The notes under the pieces: generated by a model
Databases searched by the model: none
What the model was told of the DNA's origin: nothing
The model's input: the letters and a program-made list of their open reading frames with translations, nothing else
Translations under genes and position numbers: made by a program
Shown here: positions 43,055 through 52,133 of the stretch, piece after piece
How positions within the stretch are numbered: the stretch's first letter is position 1
How the letters are laid out: each line of letters starts with the position of its first letter
From: DATFVB01 sp963714035
GTDB lineage: Bacteria > Acidobacteriota > Thermoanaerobaculia > UBA5066 > DATFVB01
Reading direction: 5' to 3'
NCBI GenBank assembly: GCA_963714035.1
Contig: OY970224.1
Span: forward strand, 1,240,001-1,304,000
DNA: 64,000 nucleotides

Positions 43055-43858
43055 CTAACGCTGTCGTGAGCGCGCCGCCCGGACCGCGTGAGGGCTGGGT
43101 TTCGCATGCGCGGGCTCCCCGAGGAGGCGCGATCGCGACGGGGCATTCTTCCGGTGCAGGCCGAACTGCTCGATCGCGTGCTTCTCGATGTGCCCGATCG
43201 CCTCGTCGACCGAATCCGTGAGGAGGATGAGCTGCAGGTCCTCGGGAGCGATCGTCCGCTCGTCGACCATCTTCTCGAGCATCTCCTTCATCGGCGCCCA
43301 GAAGGCTCGTTCCATCACGACGACCGGAAACGAGAGGATCTTCTTCGTCTGGATGAGCGTGAGCGCCTCGAAGAGCTCGTCGAGCGTGCCGAGGCCGCCC
43401 GGCATCACGACGAAGGCATACGAATATTTCACCATCATCACCTTCCGCGTGTAGAAGTGATGGAAGGTGATCCAGTAGTCGAGATAGGGATTCGGCGCCT
43501 GCTCCATCGGGAGCTCGATGTTGCAGCCGACCGACGGGCCGCCGACGTCCCGGGCGCCGCGATTGGCGGCCTCCATGACCCCCGGACCGCCCCCCGTCAT
43601 CACGGTGAAGCCGAGCATCGCGATCCGGCGCCCCATCTCCCGGGCCACCGCGTAGTAAGGGTGGTTCTCCTTGAACCGGGCGGAGCCGAACACGCAGACG
43701 CACGGACCGACGAAGTGGAGCGCCCGGAACCCCCGAAGGAACTCGGCGAGGATCCGGAGCAGCGACCGCAGCTCCGCCAGCCGGGAGCGAGGTCCCGCGA
43801 GGAGCCCTTCCGGGCGCGGCGTCTCAGGCTTCCCGAATCGGTCGGAGCTCCGGTCCAC
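43055..43858 (-). CDS. TIGR00730/LOG family Rossmann protein
   Basis: A 267-aa protein with the LOG motifs VMTGGGPGVMEAANRGA and PGGLGTLDELFEAL. Family members cleave nucleoside 5'-monophosphates, such as cytokinin riboside monophosphate. An N-terminal extension of about 55 residues and a basic C-terminal tail are extra. The start is taken as GTG 43858, since upstream lies the divergent ABC gene 77 bases away; a later start cannot be excluded. Confidence 0.9.
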   Translation of the reverse strand: MDRSSDRFGKPETPRPEGLLAGPRSRLAELRSLLRILAEFLRGFRALHFVGPCVCVFGSARFKENHPYYAVAREMGRRIAMLGFTVMTGGGPGVMEAANRGARDVGGPSVGCNIELPMEQAPNPYLDYWITFHHFYTRKVMMVKYSYAFVVMPGGLGTLDELFEALTLIQTKKILSFPVVVMERAFWAPMKEMLEKMVDERTIAPEDLQLILLTDSVDEAIGHIEKHAIEQFGLHRKNAPSRSRLLGEPAHAKPSPHAVRAARSRQR

Positions 43859-43934
43859 GTTTCGATCATAAAGGAACGAAGCCGCCGGGCCGCTTCTTCG
43901 CCGGGGCGGGCGCCCCTGTGGTAGAAACCTCGGC

Positions 43935-44867
43935 GTGAACGTCGACGGGACCCCCGCGATCCGATGCCACGGCCTGCGCAAGGCGTTCGGAGCCGTCCGC
44001 GCCGTCGACGGGCTCGACCTCGAGATCCCGCGCGGCGAGTGCTTCGGGCTGCTCGGCCCGAACGGCGCCGGCAAGACGACGACGATCGAGATCCTCGAGG
44101 GGCTGACGGCGCGCGACGGCGGAGAGGTCGAGATCCTCGGAATGCGCTGGGAGGCCGACGCCCGGGCGATTCGCCGCCGGATCGGCGTGTCGCTCCAGGA
44201 ATCGCGCACGACAGAGAAGCTGACGGTCTTCGAGACTCTCCGCCTCTTCCGGTCGTTCTATGACGACGGGATCGATCCCGAGGAAGCGATGCGCTTCCTT
44301 TCCCTCGAGGAGAAGCGGAACACCTGGGTCGTGAAGCTCTCGGGGGGGCAGCGCCAGCGGCTCGCCGTGGCGTGCGCGCTCGTCGGCGATCCCGAGGTCC
44401 TCTTCCTCGACGAGCCGACGACCGGCCTCGATCCGCAGAGCCGGCTCCAGCTCTGGGATCGCGTCGAGGCCCTGCGGGAGCGCGGCAAGACGATTCTCCT
44501 GACGACTCATTACATGGAAGAAGCGGAGCGGCTCTGCGCCCGTGTGGCGATCATGGATCACGGAAAGATCATCGCGGAGGGAACGCCCGCCGAGCTGATC
44601 GGCCGGCTCCACGCGTCGAACATCCTCGAGTTCTCGAGCGAGCCGATGATCGAAGAAACCGAGGTCCACGCGATCGCCGGGGCGCGAGAGACGCGCGCGC
44701 GCGATTCCCGCTGGCTCGTTTCCGTCGATTCGCTCGTCACCGCGATCCCGTCCCTCTTTCCGATCCTCGAGCGGAAGAACGCGAAGCTCGTCACGCTGTC
44801 GACCCACCGGGCCACGCTGGAAGACGTCTTCGTCACGCTGACCGGACGGGAGCTGCGCGATGGATAG
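43935..44867 (+). CDS. ABC transporter ATP-binding protein
   Basis: A 310-aa ABC-2-type ATPase. Walker A is GPNGAGKTT, signature LSGGQRQRL, Walker B LFLDEPTTGLDP and the H-loop TTHYMEEAERL. It has the long C-terminal region of drug or polysaccharide exporters. The GTG start is followed by the permease gene with an 8-base overlap, so both form one exporter. Confidence 0.95.
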   Translation: MNVDGTPAIRCHGLRKAFGAVRAVDGLDLEIPRGECFGLLGPNGAGKTTTIEILEGLTARDGGEVEILGMRWEADARAIRRRIGVSLQESRTTEKLTVFETLRLFRSFYDDGIDPEEAMRFLSLEEKRNTWVVKLSGGQRQRLAVACALVGDPEVLFLDEPTTGLDPQSRLQLWDRVEALRERGKTILLTTHYMEEAERLCARVAIMDHGKIIAEGTPAELIGRLHASNILEFSSEPMIEETEVHAIAGARETRARDSRWLVSVDSLVTAIPSLFPILERKNAKLVTLSTHRATLEDVFVTLTGRELRDG

Positions 44868-45933
44868 CCCGCGGTCAGACGCCGGACGACCGGCGACGAA
44901 GATCGGGCCGCCGCTCCTCGAGCTCACGCGGATCCGGATCCTCGCCTTCTTCCGGGAGCCGGGCGCCGTCTTCTGGGTCTTCGTCTTCCCGGTCCTGATG
45001 GGTCTGGCGCTCGGCTTCGCCTTCCGCGAGAAGCCCCCGGAGAAGATCGCCGTCGGGATCGAAACGGGGGCTCTGCCGCCGCCGATCCTCTCCGCCGTGT
45101 CGCGCGACCCCGACCTCGCCGTCCGCGAGTTCGCCGACGAGAACGAGGCGCGGCGCGCGCTGACTTTCGGGAAGATCGCGCTCCTCGTCGAGCCGGGATC
45201 GCCGCTCCGCTATCGATACGACCCGACGCGCCCGGAATCGCGCACCGCGCGGCTCGCTCTCGACCACGCCGTCCAGCGGGGCGCGGGAGCGCCGGAGCCG
45301 GTGCCCTCCCGGTCGGAGCTCGTCCGGGAGAAGGGGTCGCGCTACATCGACTTCCTGCTCCCCGGCATCCTCGGCCTGAACCTCATGGGCACGGGAATGT
45401 GGGGCATCGGCTTCTCCGTGCTGACGTCGCGGATCAAGAAGACGCTGAAGCTCCTCGCGGCCACCCCGATGAGCAAGCGCGACTACCTGCTGTCGCACCT
45501 CCTCGGACGGAGCGTCTTCCTGGCTTTCGAAGTGCCGTTCATCCTCCTCTTCGGCGTGCTCGTCTTCAAGGTCCCGATCCGGGGGTCGATCCTCGCGCTC
45601 GCCGCGCTCTGCGTCCTGGGGGCATTCACGTTCGCCGGGATCGGGCTCCTCACGACGGCGCGCGCGCAGACGCTGGAAACCGGCTCGGGTCTGATGAACC
45701 TCGTCATGATTCCGATGTGGCTGCTGTCGGGATCGTTCTTCTCGGCCGATCGCTTTCCGAAGGCCATCCAGCCCTTCATCCAGGCGTTGCCGCTCACGGC
45801 GCTGAACAACGCGCTTCGCTCGGTGATGCTCGAGGGTCGCACGCTCGCGTCGAACGCGGGCGAGATGGCGATCCTCGCCGCGTGGGGGATCGTGACGTTC
45901 GTCGTGGCGCTAAGAATCTTCAGGTGGCAGTGA
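44860..45933 (+). CDS. ABC-2 type transporter permease
   Basis: This 357-aa protein has one N-terminal membrane segment (VFWVFVFPVLMGLALGFAF), a periplasmic region of about 120 residues and five to six C-terminal segments. These begin with IDFLLPGILGLNLMGTGMWG, the ABC2_membrane signature. The substrate cannot be told from the sequence. It ends 44 bases before hairpin copy C. Confidence 0.93.
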   Translation: MDSPRSDAGRPATKIGPPLLELTRIRILAFFREPGAVFWVFVFPVLMGLALGFAFREKPPEKIAVGIETGALPPPILSAVSRDPDLAVREFADENEARRALTFGKIALLVEPGSPLRYRYDPTRPESRTARLALDHAVQRGAGAPEPVPSRSELVREKGSRYIDFLLPGILGLNLMGTGMWGIGFSVLTSRIKKTLKLLAATPMSKRDYLLSHLLGRSVFLAFEVPFILLFGVLVFKVPIRGSILALAALCVLGAFTFAGIGLLTTARAQTLETGSGLMNLVMIPMWLLSGSFFSADRFPKAIQPFIQALPLTALNNALRSVMLEGRTLASNAGEMAILAAWGIVTFVVALRIFRWQ

Positions 45934-46243
45934 ACCGTCGGCCGAGCGGCGCGCTTCGCTGGAACCGCTCGGCCTCCCACCGCGCAATCCTCCTCGCCTC
46001 GGTTACTTCGGCGAGACTAATCGCGCGGTGACCTCCGCGGCTCGGGCAAAGCCCTCGACCGCTGCGGCGCCCCGGTCCGAAGAACCTTCGCGGCTCGCCT
46101 TCTCGGCTCGGCCGCTCCGGCGCCCCGGGACCGAAGAACTTTCGCGACCTCGCGGAGTTCGGATCGCAAAGAACCGGAAATCTGACGAGTTCGCCAGCTG
46201 TCGAACGAGCGACTCGCAAGGACGAGCTCTACAATGACAACCT
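45934..46243. other. Intergenic region with repeat copy C
   Basis: Apart from copy C (core 45978-46030), the right part repeats the GCTCGGCCGCTCCGGCGCCCC and CCGAAGAACTTTCGCG blocks twice (46060-46160), so the long flank is itself partly duplicated. No gene was seen. Confidence 0.6.
45978..46030 (-). repeat. Covarying hairpin repeat, copy C
   Basis: The outer stem is CACCGCGC (45978-45985) with GCGCGGTG (46023-46030), different from copies A and B but fully paired. The inner stem CTCGCC/GGCGAG lies at 45993-45998 and 46010-46015. The loop on the minus strand is again GAAGTAACCGA. It lies at the 3' end of the ABC permease gene. Confidence 0.85.
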
Positions 46244-46688
46244 GTGGATCCGATCGGGCGCGGACCGTTCCGAGATAAGACGCTCCCAAAGGAAGCCTTT
46301 CGGTACCCCACCGGAATGTTCCTGCTTCAGATAGCAGTTCTCATTGGCTTCTGTGCATGCATCGCTTACATGCTTATCCAGTATTGGACCTCAAACTCCT
46401 GGCCCTACGCGGTTCTTGCGGTGATCCTTTCGATCCCGTCTTGGATTGCGGTTTATCGGACTTATCACGACCCACGGCTGTTCGAGGTCGACGGAGAACG
46501 AGTCACAATTCTTCGATTCGATGGCACGAAGGATTCTGGCCGTTGTCCTCGATCGTCGTCGAACCTACTGGAAATTTGACAGAGGCGTACAGAGTCAGAG
46601 ATCGAAGCGGAACTTTGTTGTTCCGAGTTTGGTGATTCACCGAAAGGCGGATGAACTCCTGCGTCGGCTCGGTGATATAGCGACGTAA
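46244..46688 (+). pseudogene. Frameshifted small membrane protein
   Basis: The reading passes through three frames. Frame one (46244-46540) gives two membrane segments, LLQIAVLIGFCACIAYMLI and YAVLAVILSIPSWIAVY, and then FEVDGERVTILRFDGTKD. Frame two resumes with WPLSSIVVEPTGNLTEAYRVRDRSGTLLFR. Frame three closes with LVIHRKADELLRRLG. Joined, they form a sensible protein of about 145 aa. Its G+C of roughly 50% is far below the neighbourhood. It looks like a decayed acquired gene, unless both shifts are sequencing errors. Confidence 0.7.
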
Positions 46689-46783
46689 TCCAACTCGCGA
46701 TCCGAGCTCCGCGAGGTCGCGAGACCTTTCATCGGGCTCCGGGGCTCCGAAGCGGTCGAGCCGACAAGGCGAGCCGCGGAGGC

Positions 46784-46836
46784 CACATCGCGGAAAGTCT
46801 CGCCGAAGTCACCGAGGCGAGGAGGTCCGCGATGTG
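46784..46836 (+). repeat. Covarying hairpin repeat, copy D
   Basis: The outer stem CACATCGCGGA/TCCGCGATGTG (46784-46794 with 46826-46836) differs from copies A/B at paired positions. The inner stem CTCGCC/GGCGAG is at 46799-46804 and 46816-46821. The loop is GAAGTCACCGA, the only copy with a loop change (A to C). It lies between a pseudogene and a convergent gene. Confidence 0.85.
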
Positions 46837-46879
46837 GGAGGCCGCGCGGTTCCAGCGGAGCGCGCCGCGCGGCCGACGG

Positions 46880-47236
46880 TTATGGAGCCAAAGTGACCTT
46901 CTCCGGATCCAGCATGTCGCCCTTGAGATCGCCGCGGATCTGGACCCGCTGGCCCGCGAACTTCTCCATCTTGTGCTGATCCTTCAGGTTGTAGGTCCGG
47001 TTCCCCTCGCGGTCGGCGAGGACGTACTTCGCGCCTCCTTCGACGCAGGCCTTCACGCAGGCCGCGTCCGAGAACTGCGCGACGCCGCCGTGCTTGTCCT
47101 GCATCGACGAATGGTCGAGGCCGCACATGCTGTCGCTGACGTATCCGGTCACGACAACGTCGTCGCTCGCTCGCATGAGGCCGGCCCAGGCCACGGCAAC
47201 CGCGAGGGCGCCGATTCCGATCATGGCTTTCTTCAT
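46880..47236 (-). CDS. Small exported protein with conserved GYVSDSMCG motif
   Basis: A 118-aa protein with a signal peptide (about 1-23, IGIGALAVAVAWAGLMRA). The mature part has VVTGYVSDSMCGLDHSSM, then CVKACVEGGAKYVLAD and KFAGQRVQIRGDL. Three conserved Cys are visible. It resembles small OB-fold-like exported proteins common in acidobacterial genomes (my recollection, not verified). Function unknown. Confidence 0.82.
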   Translation of the reverse strand: MKKAMIGIGALAVAVAWAGLMRASDDVVVTGYVSDSMCGLDHSSMQDKHGGVAQFSDAACVKACVEGGAKYVLADREGNRTYNLKDQHKMEKFAGQRVQIRGDLKGDMLDPEKVTLAP

Positions 47237-47323
47237 CGCAGACTACCTCCGCGCGTCAGAGGCAGCACTTTCCGTGCCACGCGGCGGTAAACCGCTCGTC
47301 CAAAGTGAGATAAATTCGCCGGC

Positions 47324-48316
47324 GTGACGCTCCTCCTCTCTGCCGACGACGTTCGGCGCCTCCTGCCCATGTCGGGAGCCATCGACGCGATGGAGGGAGC
47401 TTTCCGGGCGCTCTCGGCGGGAGAAGCCCGGCTTCCCCTTCGGACGATCGTCTGGACCCCGGACCGCCGCGGCGGCCTCGGCGTCATGCCCGGCTACCTT
47501 CCGGAACGGCTGGGCGCGAAGATGGTGAGCGTCTTTCCCGGAAACCACGGCACCGAGCTCGACTCGCACCAGGGCGTCGTCCTCCTCTTCGAAACCGAGC
47601 GAGGCCGGCTCGTCGCCGCCGCCGACGCGACGGCGATCACGGCGATCCGCACCGCCGCCGTGTCCGGCCTCGCGACGCGCCTGCTCGCGCGCGAGGAGGC
47701 CGGCGATCTGGCGATTTTCGGGTCGGGCACGCAGGCGCAAACGCACCTCGAGGCGATGCTCGCCGTGCGAAAGATCCGCCGGATCCGCGTCTGGAGCCGT
47801 TCGGCGGAGAACGCGCGGACTTTCGCGGCGCGAGAGCGCGCCCGCCACGGCGTCCCGATCGACGTCGCGTCCTCGGCGGAAGAGGCGGCGCGGGGCGCCG
47901 ATCTTCTCTGCACCGTGACGTCCTCGAAAGAGGCGTTCCTGCGCGGCGAATGGATCTCCCCCGGCGCGCACGTCAATGCGGCCGGCTCGAGTGTCGCCTC
48001 CGCGCGGGAGGTGGATGCCGCGGCCGTCGCGCGCGCCTCGCTCTTCGTCGATCGCCGGGAATCCACGGTCAACGAGGCCGGCGACTTCCTCCAGGCGAAA
48101 GCCGAGGGCGCCGTCACCGAGGATCACATCCGCGGCGAGATCGGGGACGTTCTCGCCGGGAGAGTCCCGGGCCGCCGGTCCCCCGACGAGATCACGCTCT
48201 TCAAGTCGCTCGGCCTCGCGATCGAAGACATCGCGGCGGTCGAGCACATCCGGCGGCGCGCGATCGAGACGGGCATCGGCGTCGAGTTCGATTTCGGCGG
48301 GCGACGCGAGCAGTGA
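47324..48316 (+). CDS. Ornithine cyclodeaminase / mu-crystallin family protein
   Basis: A 330-aa NAD-dependent enzyme. Signatures are the substrate-binding MVSVFPGN and ALTAIRTAAVS-like TAITAIRTAAVSGLATRLL, and the Rossmann GSGTQAQTHLEAM. Family members include ornithine cyclodeaminase, ketimine reductase and alanine dehydrogenase; the exact reaction cannot be told. It overlaps the next PLP enzyme by 4 bases, so amino-acid catabolism is likely. Confidence 0.92.
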   Translation: MTLLLSADDVRRLLPMSGAIDAMEGAFRALSAGEARLPLRTIVWTPDRRGGLGVMPGYLPERLGAKMVSVFPGNHGTELDSHQGVVLLFETERGRLVAAADATAITAIRTAAVSGLATRLLAREEAGDLAIFGSGTQAQTHLEAMLAVRKIRRIRVWSRSAENARTFAARERARHGVPIDVASSAEEAARGADLLCTVTSSKEAFLRGEWISPGAHVNAAGSSVASAREVDAAAVARASLFVDRRESTVNEAGDFLQAKAEGAVTEDHIRGEIGDVLAGRVPGRRSPDEITLFKSLGLAIEDIAAVEHIRRRAIETGIGVEFDFGGRREQ

Positions 48317-49278
48317 CGCCGGTCTCGCAGGTTTCGATCGAGGACATCCGCGCGGCGCGCGAGCGGATTGCGGGCTCGGCCCTCCGGACCCCTCTCGTCC
48401 GGTGGAACGGCGACACGCCCCCCGGAATCGAGATCTCGCTGAAGCTCGAATGCCTCCAGCCGATCGGCGCCTTCAAGATCCGGGGCGCCGTCAACGCGCT
48501 GGCCTCTGCCGACCCGGACCGGATCGCCGGCGGCGTTTACACCGCGAGCGCCGGCAACATGGCGCAGGGCGTCGCCTGGGCGGCGCGCCGTCTCGGGATT
48601 CCGTGCGCCGTGATCGTTCCGGAGCACGCGCCGGCCGCGAAGACCCGCGCGATCGAGCGGCTCGGCGCGACGATCGAAAGGCGCCCGTTCGACGCCTGGT
48701 GGAAGGTGCTCGCGGATCACGGCTCACCCGAGCGCCGCGACTTCTTCGTCCATCCCGTCTCCGATCCCGCGGTGGTCGCCGGCAACGGCACGATCGGGCT
48801 GGAGATCCTCGAGGACCTTCCCGATGCCGATGCGATCGTCGTTCCCTACGGCGGAGGCGGACTCTCCTCCGGCATCGCGTGCGCGCTCCGGGCCCTTCGC
48901 CCGGCTGCCCGCGTCTTCGCGGCCGAGGTCGAGACCGCCGCCCCGCTCGCGCCGTCGCTCTCCGCGGGAGCTCCCGTCGCCCCGCCCTACGCGTCGAGCT
49001 TCGTCGACGGCATCGGGTCGAAAGGACTGCTGCCGGAGATGTGGCCGATGGTGAGAGCGCTTCTCGCCGGCTCGATCACGGTTTCGCTCGCGGAAACGGC
49101 GGCAGCGATCCGTCTCCTCGTCGAGCGAAACCGGGTCGTCGCCGAAGGCGCCGGGGGCGCCGCCGTCGCCGCGGCGCTCACCGGCCGGACCGGCCCCGGC
49201 AAGATCGTCGCCGTCGTGTCGGGCGGCAACATCGATCCGGAAAAGCTGGCGATCATTCTCGGCGGCGGTATCCCGTAG
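48313..49278 (+). CDS. Threonine/serine dehydratase-like PLP enzyme
   Basis: A 321-aa fold-type II PLP enzyme. The PLP lysine sits in PIGAFKIRGA. SAGNMAQGVAWAA is the substrate loop and PYGGGGLSSG binds the cofactor phosphate. There is no regulatory ACT domain, so it belongs to the catabolic threonine dehydratase / serine racemase group. It is translationally coupled (GTGA overlap) to the cyclodeaminase-like gene. Both probably act on the same amino acid or its products. Confidence 0.92.
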   Translation: MTPVSQVSIEDIRAARERIAGSALRTPLVRWNGDTPPGIEISLKLECLQPIGAFKIRGAVNALASADPDRIAGGVYTASAGNMAQGVAWAARRLGIPCAVIVPEHAPAAKTRAIERLGATIERRPFDAWWKVLADHGSPERRDFFVHPVSDPAVVAGNGTIGLEILEDLPDADAIVVPYGGGGLSSGIACALRALRPAARVFAAEVETAAPLAPSLSAGAPVAPPYASSFVDGIGSKGLLPEMWPMVRALLAGSITVSLAETAAAIRLLVERNRVVAEGAGGAAVAAALTGRTGPGKIVAVVSGGNIDPEKLAIILGGGIP

Positions 49279-49393
49279 AAAAGCGGGAGTGGATGAGGGC
49301 CGCGATATGGATCCGCCTCATCCGCCCACAAGTCATGAGGATTCCCCGGTCATCGCGAGCGGCGTGAAGCGATCTCATTCGATCTCGCCGTTC

Positions 49394-49472
49394 TGTCATC
49401 CTGATGAGCGACGCGACGAAGGATCTGCCCCGGGCGACATGGAGCAGGTCCTTCGCTGCGCTCAGGATGACA
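49394..49472. repeat. Dispersed TGTCATCCTGA / TCAGGATGACA inverted repeat
   Basis: TGTCATCCTGA at 49394-49404 faces TCAGGATGACA at 49462-49472, with GAAGGATCTG and CAGGTCCTTC inside. It is a hairpin repeat common between genes in many unrelated bacterial genomes. A half copy lies near 31155-31210. Confidence 0.8.
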
Positions 49473-49510
49473 TGGGACTGACGGACCGAATGGACGGCTC
49501 CGGGGCCCCT

Positions 49511-49562
49511 CGCATCGCGGAGAGCCTTCCGCGAAGTAACCGAACGGAAGGCCCGCGATGCG
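49511..49562 (+). repeat. Covarying hairpin repeat, copy E
   Basis: The outer stem CGCATCGCGG/CCGCGATGCG is 10 bp (49511-49520 with 49553-49562). The inner stem is CCTTCCG/CGGAAGG (49525-49531 with 49545-49551), different from the CTCGCC/GGCGAG of all other copies yet perfectly paired. The loop core GAAGTAACCGA is unchanged. This is the strongest compensatory evidence in the family. Confidence 0.85.
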
Positions 49563-49667
49563 GGAGCGGGAGCGTCGGCGAGGGGGTGGCGGTTTCGCGG
49601 TCGAGTCGCTCGTTCGACGAGCCGCGAAACCGCCACGCGCTCCGGGGCCCCGAGCCAGCTCCCGCGA

Positions 49668-50228
49668 CTAACGGGGCCAGAGCCAGCCGAACGTGACTCC
49701 CGCGATCACCGCATAGATGAGCCCGTCGATCGTGTCCTTCACGGCGGTCGAGAACGCCCGCCGGTACCAGATCGTCGTCTGCCAGAGCGCAAGCACGTAG
49801 CCGACGAACGAGACCGCACCCGTGAACCGGAACGCGCGCCGGAAGGTCGCGCCCGGCGCCATCGCGTGGCTTCCGATCAGAGCGGCGAACAGCTCCACGA
49901 CGAGGAGGTACACGAACCAGAGGGAGAGGCTTCGCCCCATGGAGAACGTGCCGTTCGGCATCACGGTCGCGACCATGACCGGACCCTGTTTCAACTTCTC
50001 CCGGAAGGCCGCCGATTTCATCTCCTCGCGGCCTCCCGGGCGCGGAATCATGTAGTCGCCGGGAGGGATCGCGAGCGGGCGGAGTGCTTCGAGGACCGCG
50101 TCCTCCTGCGCCATCTTCGGAAAGTCCGTCCTGTGCCAGAGCGGAGCCATGTGGATGATCGAGCTCGCGACGAACACGAACACCGCCGACAGCAGGATCG
50201 GGAGCCAGAGCGCCGACAAGGGTGTCAT
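49668..50228 (-). CDS. Conserved hypothetical membrane protein
   Basis: A 186-aa protein with four to five hydrophobic segments: one at the N-terminus (WLPILLSAVFVFVASSIIHM), then LWFVYLLVVELFAALI, FTGAVSFVGYVLALW and the C-terminal LIYAVIAGVTFGWLW. Between the first two lies a soluble stretch with MIPRPGGREEM. The family was not recognised by name. It overlaps the glycosylase gene by 4 bases. Confidence 0.8.
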   Translation of the reverse strand: MTPLSALWLPILLSAVFVFVASSIIHMAPLWHRTDFPKMAQEDAVLEALRPLAIPPGDYMIPRPGGREEMKSAAFREKLKQGPVMVATVMPNGTFSMGRSLSLWFVYLLVVELFAALIGSHAMAPGATFRRAFRFTGAVSFVGYVLALWQTTIWYRRAFSTAVKDTIDGLIYAVIAGVTFGWLWPR

Positions 50229-51202
50229 CGGTTCCTCCTCTTCGGTTGTTTTCGGCGATTATCGGGCGCGCCGACGACTCCGTCAAATGCGGGCGCTGCC
50301 GCCGTCTGCCGCTCCCGGCGCTCCTCGAGCTCTTCGAGCGTCTTCGGCCAGTCGTGCATGAGACGCGAGAGCGCGCGGTCCGCGAGGAGCCTTCCACCCG
50401 TCTGGCATCGCGCACAATAATTCGCCTCGTTCTCCGCGTAGACGATGCGCTGCACCGGCGCTCCGCAATCCGGGCACGGCCGGCCGAACCGGCCATGCAC
50501 CGCCATGCCCTCCCGGAACGCGGTCACTTTTTCCGGAAAGCCTTCGCCCGCCTCCGCGCGGAGCCGGTCGATCCACAGATTGAGCGTCGATCGCGTCGCT
50601 TCGTACAGCCTTGCGCCTTCCTCTTCGGTGAGACGCCCGGTCCGCTTCACGGGCGAGAGCTTCGCGACGTGCAGGATCTCGTCGGAATAGGCGTTGCCGA
50701 TCCCGGAGAAGAGCCGGGGATCGGTCAGCGCGCGCTTCAGCGTGTGGCTTTCGGAGCGGAGGGCGGCGTCGAATTCCTTCGCCGTCGCCTCGAGCGGCTC
50801 GATCCCGCCGCGAGCGAACGCCGAAAGCTCCGCCTCGCCGCGGACCAGGTGGATCGAAGCCCGCTTCTTCGGGCTCGCCTCCGTCAGGAAGAGGGAGGCC
50901 CGCTCGAAATCGAGCGCGGCGAGGTTCACCCTGCCGGCGACCTTCGCGCCCCCGGGCTTCCAGTGGAAACGCCCGGCGATCATCAGGTGGACGACGAGAA
51001 AAAGGTCCCCGTCGAGGACGAACACGATGCGCTTGCCGAGGCGGCGGACCCCGCGGACGGTCTTCCCCTCCGCCTCCGAGACCGGAGGATCGAACGAGCG
51101 GAGCACGAACGGGCTCGCGATGCGAACCCGTTCGAGGACCCGCCCCGCCACCATGCGCTCGAGGGATTCGACGTAGATCGCGACGTCGGGGAGCTCCGGC
51201 AC
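50225..51202 (-). CDS. Fpg/Nei family DNA glycosylase
   Basis: A 325-aa protein with the catalytic N-terminus P2-E3 of MPELPDV. It also has the family helix-two-turn-helix region (DPRLFSGIGNAYSDEIL) and a C-terminal zinc finger (CPDC ... CARC). It removes damaged bases and cleaves the backbone by beta-elimination. The C-terminus extends about 50 residues past the zinc finger with a basic tail. Whether MutM-like (8-oxoG) or Nei-like cannot be settled; the basic ends and missing typical FNRLRGE leave it open. Confidence 0.92.
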   Translation of the reverse strand: MPELPDVAIYVESLERMVAGRVLERVRIASPFVLRSFDPPVSEAEGKTVRGVRRLGKRIVFVLDGDLFLVVHLMIAGRFHWKPGGAKVAGRVNLAALDFERASLFLTEASPKKRASIHLVRGEAELSAFARGGIEPLEATAKEFDAALRSESHTLKRALTDPRLFSGIGNAYSDEILHVAKLSPVKRTGRLTEEEGARLYEATRSTLNLWIDRLRAEAGEGFPEKVTAFREGMAVHGRFGRPCPDCGAPVQRIVYAENEANYCARCQTGGRLLADRALSRLMHDWPKTLEELEERRERQTAAAPAFDGVVGAPDNRRKQPKRRNR

Positions 51203-51365
51203 GGCGCGTATCGTGACACAGCCGCGCGGCGCCGGGCCGTCTGCTTCGTTGCCGCTCCTCGACGATACCCGGCATCGCCTGCGTCGCGGAGGCCTTGCAT
51301 CCGGCTCGGCGGCGCGCCGAACGCGACCCGTACGGTTTTCGGCAGCCTGCTAAAATCCGCCGCAC

Positions 51366-52133
51366 GTGACGCTCCCCCACATCCTCGCGCTCGTCGTCTC
51401 GGCGTTCGGCGCCGGAGTGATGAATGCGATGGCCGGCGGCGGCACGATCCTGACCTATCCGACGCTCCTCTTCCTCGGCGAGTCCGCGATCGTCGCGAAC
51501 GCGACGTCCACGATCGCGCTCTGGCCGGGCGCCGCCGCGAGCATGTGGGGGTACCGGCGGGAAATGGCGGAGCACCGCGGGTGGCTCAAGGTTCTCCTCA
51601 TCCCCAGCATTCTCGGAGGGGCGGCGGGAGCGGTTCTGCTCCTCCGCACGCCGACGAAGTCCTTCGAGCGGCTCGCGCCCTTCCTGATCCTTTTCGCGAC
51701 GATCCTGTTCCTCGCGCAGGGGGCGCTGTCGCGATCCTCCGCGGAGCAGGCGGGGCGGCCGCAATCGCGCGGGCGCCTCATCGCCGCGATCCTCTTCCAG
51801 TTCGGGGTCGCGATCTACGGAGGGTATTTCGGCGCCGGGATCGGCATTCTCATGCTCGCGACGCTCGGCTTCCTGGGGCTGTCCGACATCCATGCGATGA
51901 ACGGCCTGAAGAACTTTTGCGGCATGTGCATCAACGCGGTCGCCGCGGCGTATTTCGTCCTGAAGGGCGCGGTCGAATGGCGGGCGGCGCTCGTCATGGT
52001 CGGCGCCGCGATCGCGGGAGGCTACGGCGGCGCGCGCTTCGCGCGGCGCATCGGAAAGGAGAAATCGCGCGCGGCGGTCGCCGTGATCGGGTTCGGGATC
52101 GCGCTCCTCCTTTTCATCCGCGGAATCCGGTGA
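51366..52133 (+). CDS. TauE/SafE family sulfite/sulfonate exporter-like permease
   Basis: A 255-aa protein with about seven membrane segments. It shows the duplicated TauE motifs GAGVMNAMAGGGTILTYP at the start and GGYFGAGIGILMLATLGFLG in the second half. It is GTG-started and overlaps the SulP gene by 4 bases. Members export sulfoacetate, sulfite or related anions; the direction and substrate are inferred. Confidence 0.92.
   Translation: MTLPHILALVVSAFGAGVMNAMAGGGTILTYPTLLFLGESAIVANATSTIALWPGAAASMWGYRREMAEHRGWLKVLLIPSILGGAAGAVLLLRTPTKSFERLAPFLILFATILFLAQGALSRSSAEQAGRPQSRGRLIAAILFQFGVAIYGGYFGAGIGILMLATLGFLGLSDIHAMNGLKNFCGMCINAVAAAYFVLKGAVEWRAALVMVGAAIAGGYGGARFARRIGKEKSRAAVAVIGFGIALLLFIRGIR

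Larger units (their letters stand above)
49279..49667. other. Convergent intergenic region with two repeats
   Basis: It contains the TGTCATCCTGA inverted repeat (49394-49472) and hairpin copy E (49511-49562), then a GCGGTTTCGCGG stretch. No gene was found. Confidence 0.6.
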
